Positions 60,855-64,000 of a stretch of 64,000 bases of DNA are shown piece after piece. The stretch covers positions 24,988-88,987 of the forward strand of contig JAPPGG010000047.1 in assembly GCA_028875055.1 (NCBI GenBank). The letters are read 5' to 3'. This stretch comes from Chloroflexota bacterium. GTDB lineage: Bacteria; Chloroflexota; Dehalococcoidia; Lucifugimonadales; UBA3495. The position numbers and the translations under genes are program-made. The notes below the pieces were generated by a model. That model did no database searches. It was not told the DNA's origin and saw nothing but the letters and a program-made list of their open reading frames with translations. How positions within the stretch are numbered: position 1 is the stretch's first letter; the number at the start of each line of letters is the position of its first letter.

Positions 60855-61097
60855 ATGGCTTTCGTTATTACCGAACCCTGTATCGGGGTCAAAGATGCTT
60901 CCTGTGTTGAAGTGTGTCCCGTGGACTGCATACACACGGACGACGAGGAGGAGATGTACTTCATCAATCCCGATGACTGCATCGACTGCGCCTATTGCGA
61001 GTCCGCCTGCCCGGTAAATGCCATATTTGACGAATTTACGGTTCCCGCCAAGTTCCGGGAATATACCCAGAAGAACCGGGCCTTCTACCGCAAGTAA
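60855..61097 (+). CDS. 7Fe-type ferredoxin
   Basis: 80 residues of the FdxA-type ferredoxin: CIGVKDASCVEVCPVDC in the first part, with CIDCAYCESACPVNAI in the second. The first motif has the spacing of a [3Fe-4S]/[4Fe-4S] seven-iron ferredoxin. Such proteins feed electrons to the siroheme reductase or to P450/other enzymes, so the reductase at 6.7 kb is a possible partner. It is divergent from a LysR gene. Confidence 0.92.
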   Translation: MAFVITEPCIGVKDASCVEVCPVDCIHTDDEEEMYFINPDDCIDCAYCESACPVNAIFDEFTVPAKFREYTQKNRAFYRK

Positions 61098-61212
61098 TCC
61101 CTTGAAACTGTCCCTTGTCGGCAAGAGCCGGCGGGCCCCTCCCAGTGTCCCCAGGCAATCCTGATTTGACGCGCTCCCCGGCAAACGGGCCCGCAAGCAA
61201 AAAGGAACCAGC

Positions 61213-62757
61213 GTGGACCTCTTTTTCCTTATCCTCCGGCGGCTTAACGTCATCGGAAACTTCAAAGAACTGGGCACAGACCGACAACGCAAGGAAACCC
61301 TCATTGGCCTGGCCGCAACCCAGTTGCTGGTGCAGCTGGCCAGCATGCCCATTGCCCTGGTCATCCCTTCGGTAGCCCGCCATTTCGACGTGAACGTGGC
61401 GGAGGCGGCCTGGATGGTCGTAATCCGCCTGCTGATGCTGGGCAGCACCGTATTTCTGGCCGCCCGGCTGGGTCAGAAGTACGGGCACGCCCGGATCTAT
61501 TTCATCGGCGCCATTGTTCTTTCCATGGGCAGCGTAATGGCGGCCACCTCCTTCTCCACCATGCAGTTGATTTTGTGGAGCGGGCTGGTGGGCATCGGCG
61601 GCGCGATGGTGACCGCCAACTCCAACGCCATCCTCTCCATGGTCTTCCCTGCCGAAGAACGGGGGCGGGCCTTCGCTGTGCCGGTGGTTGCCGCCCGTTT
61701 CGGCACCCTCGTAGGCCTGGGAATGTTCGGGCTGTTCCTGCAATTCTTCAGCCTGCAGTGGGGCTGGAGGATGGTGTTCCTGTCGTCCCTGCCCATCGGG
61801 TTGCTGGCAATCTACTGCAGCCTTCCCCTGCTTAAGTACCATGTCCAGCAGAATGTGGCCGAGATGAAGCAGGTCTCCATTAACTACGTGGGCGCCGTGC
61901 TGATGGTAGCCACCCTGGGAGCCTTCATACTTTCCGGGCTACATATCCATGAAGGGGCCGAGTCATTCACCACCCCCGACGCTCTGGGCTACCACATTCC
62001 GATGCACCTGCTGTTCTTTGCCTGCCTGGCCCTCTTCTTCGTCATTCAGCAGCGGAGCGCCGACCCCTTTGTAGAATTCAGGTACTTCAAGCAGAAGTAC
62101 TTCTCGATGGCGCTTTTCACCAACACCTGCTTCCACCTGTCCATGCTGGCGGTGACCACGCTGATACCCATACTGGTGGAGAACGGACTGGGCCAGCCCC
62201 CCATTTTCGTAGCGCTGGTGCTGCTGCCCAACCAGGTTCTGGGCCTGTTCCTGCCAACCCTGGGAGGATGGATCCACGACCGGTACAATCCGCGGTGGCT
62301 GCGTCCCGCTTCCCTGATGCTCATAGCCTCCGGGTTTTTCCTGGCCGGCTTCTTTGCCGACGACATTCCCGTGCTGACGCTGCCTTTGCTGCTGCTGCCG
62401 ATTGCCATAGGGTCCAACTTGTTCAACTCGCCCAACAACGCCACGGTGATGAACTCGCTGCCCGAGAACCGGAGCTTCGCTTCCGGGATGCTGGAGACTA
62501 CGCGGCAGATGGGGCACTCGATAGGAACCACCGTCAGCGCCACCGTGCTGGGCCTGGCCCTGCCCGTGGCCATTGACCTGCTGCCGTCGGCGGAGGCGCA
62601 GACCCACTACCTGAGCGGATTCCAGATATCAGCCCTGGCCGTGGTGTGGATAATGATGTCCGGCGGTATCGTAGCAATCTTCCAGCGCACCCCCACGGGC
62701 AGGTCCCAGCAGCCCCGGGCGGCGCCAGCGCCTCAACCCGGAGGCGGCGATAACTGA
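61213..62757 (+). CDS. MFS transporter, DHA2 (EmrB/QacA-like) family
   Basis: 514 residues, about 14 helices. Landmarks are ARHFDVNVAEAAWMVVIRLLMLGSTVFLAARLGQKYG, SGLVGIGGAMVTANSNAILSMVFPAEERGRAF and SVSATVLG-like segments in the last third. Drug:H+ antiporters of this group export antibiotics, dyes or metabolites. The start is GTG 61213. Some 115 bases after the ferredoxin, in the same direction. A terminator follows. Confidence 0.88.
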   Translation: MDLFFLILRRLNVIGNFKELGTDRQRKETLIGLAATQLLVQLASMPIALVIPSVARHFDVNVAEAAWMVVIRLLMLGSTVFLAARLGQKYGHARIYFIGAIVLSMGSVMAATSFSTMQLILWSGLVGIGGAMVTANSNAILSMVFPAEERGRAFAVPVVAARFGTLVGLGMFGLFLQFFSLQWGWRMVFLSSLPIGLLAIYCSLPLLKYHVQQNVAEMKQVSINYVGAVLMVATLGAFILSGLHIHEGAESFTTPDALGYHIPMHLLFFACLALFFVIQQRSADPFVEFRYFKQKYFSMALFTNTCFHLSMLAVTTLIPILVENGLGQPPIFVALVLLPNQVLGLFLPTLGGWIHDRYNPRWLRPASLMLIASGFFLAGFFADDIPVLTLPLLLLPIAIGSNLFNSPNNATVMNSLPENRSFASGMLETTRQMGHSIGTTVSATVLGLALPVAIDLLPSAEAQTHYLSGFQISALAVVWIMMSGGIVAIFQRTPTGRSQQPRAAPAPQPGGGDN

Positions 62758-62788
62758 GTTTCCCTTTTCCTCGAGAGACCATCAAGAA

Positions 62789-62826
62789 GCACGAAGGAAG
62801 GCGGGGCAAGTCCTTCGTGTTTTCTT
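62789..62826 (+). terminator. Intrinsic terminator after the MFS exporter
   Basis: ACGAAGGA (62791-62798) pairs with TCCTTCGT (62811-62818), then GTTTTCTTG. Confidence 0.7.
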
Positions 62827-62974
62827 GTGGTGACGGGCTGATAATTCAAACACCCCACTTCGTTTCAGAGGAAGGTCCCCGCGTATTAGGCCCGCCGTTG
62901 GTGGACTCTGACAGCGGCGAAGGGATGCGTTCCCCGGGCAGGCCGGTTTCATTCCTGTTGCCGCCCAATTGCGC

Positions 62975-63130
62975 CAGGGCAGGCTTCAATGGTCCTGGTA
63001 ACCCGAGCTTGCCGAAGAGTCTGACCTCCGGGCCGAGAGCCGTAGTCCAGGGCCCGATGGCCGGCAGGCAAATGCAGGCCCAGGTGCTTCGACCCCCGGC
63101 ATGACATTCTTAAGGACGCGATTGCCCACG
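62975..63130. repeat. Family A repeat, copy 7 (degenerate)
   Basis: CAGGGCAGGCTTC at the left, GAGCTTGCCGAAGAG inside, and GGACGCGATTGCCCACG at the right. Terminal inverted repeats are partial. It fills part of the 475-base gap before the final gene. Confidence 0.5.
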
Positions 63131-63232
63131 GTCCGGGGGGCGTTTTGCCAGACGAGGCGGCGCCGGGTAAACTAATCGGGCAATTCTGGACCCAGCTTTT
63201 GAAGCGATGTTGAACTGAAGAGGTAGAGAGCA

Positions 63233-64000
63233 ATGGCCCTGTTTCTGCGGGATGAAGAAGTAAACCAGGCTGTAAATATGGACGACATGCTGGCTGCGAT
63301 TGAGAATATGCAGCGTCACTACGGCCAGGGTGAGGTTATGAACCTGGGGCGACGGAAAATTATCGCGCCAGGTGGCATGCTGTCGGTGATGGGCGGAGGC
63401 CTCTTTTACGACGGCATCCTGGGCGTAAAGACCTACACCGTGGTACAGGGCAAGTATTCCTTCCAGGTAAGCATCTACAACGCCGACACCGGCGAGCTTA
63501 TGTGCTACACCCAGGCCAACCGGCTGGGGCAGCTCCGCACCGGCGCCACCACCGGCGTGGCGGTGAAGTATCTCTCCAATCCCGATGCCGCTACGGTGGG
63601 CATTATCGGGACGGGCTACCAGGCTCCCACGCAGCTGGAGGCGGTCAGCAAGGTGCGAAACCTCAGCAAGGTGAAGGCGTATAGCCGCACGCCCGAGCGG
63701 CGGGAAGCCTTCGCCCAGGCCATGACCAACTCGCTGGGCGTGACGGTTGACGCGGTGGGAAGCAGCGAGGAGGCGGTTTCGGGCAGCGACATCGTCATTT
63801 GCATTGCCGCCGTGCTGGACCCGGTGCTGCAGGGAGAGTGGCTGTCGCCGGGGGCCACGGTCATTGGGGCGGGCCCAACAACCTGGAGAGCGCGAGAGGT
63901 GGACGACGCCACCTTTGCCAGGGCGGCCAAGATTTTTGTGGACTCGCCGGAGCAGGCCCCCATTGAGGTGGGAGACCTGGCCGGGGCCGTGGACCGGGGC
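63233..64000 (+). CDS. Ornithine cyclodeaminase/mu-crystallin family protein (3' end outside window)
   Basis: The frame is open to the window edge, 256 residues so far; the usual length is about 320-340, so about 70-80 residues are missing. Recognised by MALFLRDEEVNQAVNMDDML at the start, QANRLGQLRTGATTGVAVKYL, and the NAD(P) motif VGIIGTGYQAPTQLEAV. The family includes ornithine cyclodeaminase, amino-acid dehydrogenases and ketimine reductases; the substrate cannot be assigned. ATG 63233. Confidence 0.86.
   Translation, partial: MALFLRDEEVNQAVNMDDMLAAIENMQRHYGQGEVMNLGRRKIIAPGGMLSVMGGGLFYDGILGVKTYTVVQGKYSFQVSIYNADTGELMCYTQANRLGQLRTGATTGVAVKYLSNPDAATVGIIGTGYQAPTQLEAVSKVRNLSKVKAYSRTPERREAFAQAMTNSLGVTVDAVGSSEEAVSGSDIVICIAAVLDPVLQGEWLSPGATVIGAGPTTWRAREVDDATFARAAKIFVDSPEQAPIEVGDLAGAVDRG

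Noticed and set aside
5146-63130. Insertion sequences or prophage
   Set aside because: Repeats with inverted ends are short and carry no transposase; no integrase, capsid or tail gene was found.
1-64000. CRISPR arrays, tRNA and rRNA genes
   Set aside because: No spaced direct repeats of 25-40 bases and no tRNA T-loop or rRNA core was found. The GGTTC-like matches fall inside protein genes.

Overview
The window is GC-rich, gene-dense bacterial DNA, most like a Chloroflexota of the Dehalococcoidia/SAR202 kind. That placement is inferred from gene content and not from a marker gene. It rests on four luciferase-like flavin monooxygenases (LLM family), a complete alternative complex III (act) operon, many stand-alone oxidoreductases and hydrolases, a DUF951 protein, and dispersed 'CCCTTCGGCAGGCTCAGGG'-type intergenic repeats. 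No rRNA, tRNA, CRISPR array or prophage was seen. The window cuts a gene at each end.

Layout. 1-5 kb: a coiled-coil gene fragment, a TldD-type protease, and two divergent LLM monooxygenases. 5-11 kb: a VOC protein, a strong promoter with a structured leader and terminator ahead of a siroheme nitrite/sulfite reductase, a TM2 protein, HemD (siroheme precursor supply) and a deoxyribosyltransferase-like protein, with mobile repeats between. 11-16 kb: NIPSNAP, Gfo/Idh/MocA, aldo/keto reductase, Uma2 and a third LLM protein. 16-20 kb: two tiny bicistronic units encoding His-rich or 'GPxM' miniproteins, each with its own promoter, palindrome and terminator-like hairpin, next to a CopA-type copper ATPase. 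This is the most novel-looking part. 20-24 kb: a Doc toxin with its antitoxin, a small membrane protein and SecA. 24-28 kb: an MFS carrier and a hydantoinase-like amidohydrolase.

27.7-33 kb (minus strand): a 2-oxoacid dehydrogenase operon in the order E1-alpha, E1-beta, E2, LipB, with a DUF7662/PIN toxin-antitoxin-like pair lying between E1-beta and E2. 33.4-42.6 kb (plus strand): the alternative complex III operon (small membrane protein, ActA, ActB in two pieces, ActC, ActF-like, ActD, ActE) followed by a CcmH-like heme-lyase component. Together they would move electrons from quinol to cytochrome c. 42.8-47 kb: an L-2-hydroxyglutarate oxidase-like protein, two small unknown genes and a large alpha/beta hydrolase. 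47.3-52.7 kb: a lipid-synthesis group (two hotdog dehydratase-like subunits, PlsX, FabG), then a PEP-mutase/isocitrate-lyase-family enzyme, a DUF5671 membrane protein and a cysteine hydrolase. 52.9-64 kb: a fourth LLM protein, an SDR, a zinc ribbon, a hydrolase with a Thr nucleophile position, an endonuclease III homologue, SfsA, PyrF, DUF951, a LysR regulator divergent from a ferredoxin, a drug-type MFS exporter, and the start of an ornithine-cyclodeaminase-family gene.

Intergenic spaces are rich in dispersed repeats. One family has terminal inverted repeats and, in its best copy, a perfect 10-bp direct repeat on both sides, which indicates transposition.
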